From NCBI GenBank assembly GCA_934647145.1, contig CAKUFB010000175.1, forward strand, positions 1-5,981: a stretch of 5,981 nt of DNA, in the 5' to 3' direction. Below the pieces are notes generated by a model, which was not told the DNA's origin, made no database searches, and saw only the letters and a list, made by a program, of their open reading frames with translations. Both the position numbers and the translations under genes were made by a program. The stretch comes from an uncultured Clostridia bacterium (GTDB lineage: Bacteria; Bacillota; Clostridia; Christensenellales; Aristaeellaceae). Positions 5,863 through 5,981 of this stretch are shown here, piece by piece (position 1 is the stretch's first letter; the number at the start of each line of letters is the position of its first letter).

Positions 5863-5981
5863 TCATTTTTCCTTCAGTTCAAACTGCACGGACAGCGACT
5901 CAAGCAGCGCGTCCATGACCTTCCTCGCCTCGGCGCGCACGTCGATTTTCGCCGCGAAGGCGATGATCTGCTCGCGCTCCT
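5863..5981 (-). CDS. 3' end of an unidentified gene (partial)
   Basis: Only the last 38 codons and the TGA (5865-5863) are present; the gene continues past the right edge. The tail reads as a charged helix-rich segment (EREQIIAFAAKID near its start, FELKEK at the end) with codon use and base composition typical of coding DNA here. I do not recognise the family. Its stop lies 29 bases before the start of the cysteine-rich gene on the same strand, so the two are probably co-transcribed. The stop also overlaps the alternative ATG at 5866 as ATGA. Confidence 0.7.
   Translation of the reverse strand, partial: EREQIIAFAAKIDVRAEARKVMDALLESLSVQFELKEK

Overview
The window looks like a GC-rich member of the Clostridia (Bacillota). 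The reasons are a SCIFF-peptide radical SAM maturase (a family characteristic of Clostridia), strong AGGAGG-type ribosome binding sites, and a secreted protein made of the Cys/His 'GHD...CxxC' repeats often seen in gut Clostridia. A genus cannot be named from the sequence alone.

Layout. Positions 1-197 hold the 3' part of a structured dispersed repeat (copy 1, cut by the window edge), which ends in an intrinsic terminator and is followed at once by a second terminator. Positions 198-288 are a short leader with two nested stems. At 289-1671 (+) lies scfB, the thioether-forming SCIFF maturase. It overlaps by one base (TAATG) a PLP-dependent Orn/Lys/Arg-decarboxylase-family gene at 1671-3002 (+). 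The 404 bases from 3003 to 3406 separate convergent genes and hold no credible gene. They contain a foldable stretch, copy 2 of the repeat (about 3183-3357) with its terminator, and a perfect 11-bp hairpin. On the minus strand, 5833-3407 encodes an 808-residue exported cysteine-rich protein that includes two tandem repeat arrays. Upstream of it, 5981-5863 (minus) is the 3' end of an unidentified gene, probably in the same operon.

How it fits together. scfB and the PLP enzyme form a translationally coupled pair. The SCIFF precursor peptide (scfA), normally just upstream of scfB, is not in the 288 bases available, so it must lie beyond the repeat or elsewhere. The cysteine-rich secreted protein belongs to a separate, convergent transcription unit.

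The most interesting signal is the non-coding repeat. Over 120 aligned bases the two copies differ at five positions. Two of these form a compensatory C-G to T-A swap in a stem and the other three lie in loops or an internal loop, so it behaves like a conserved structured RNA or structured terminator element rather than neutral spacer.
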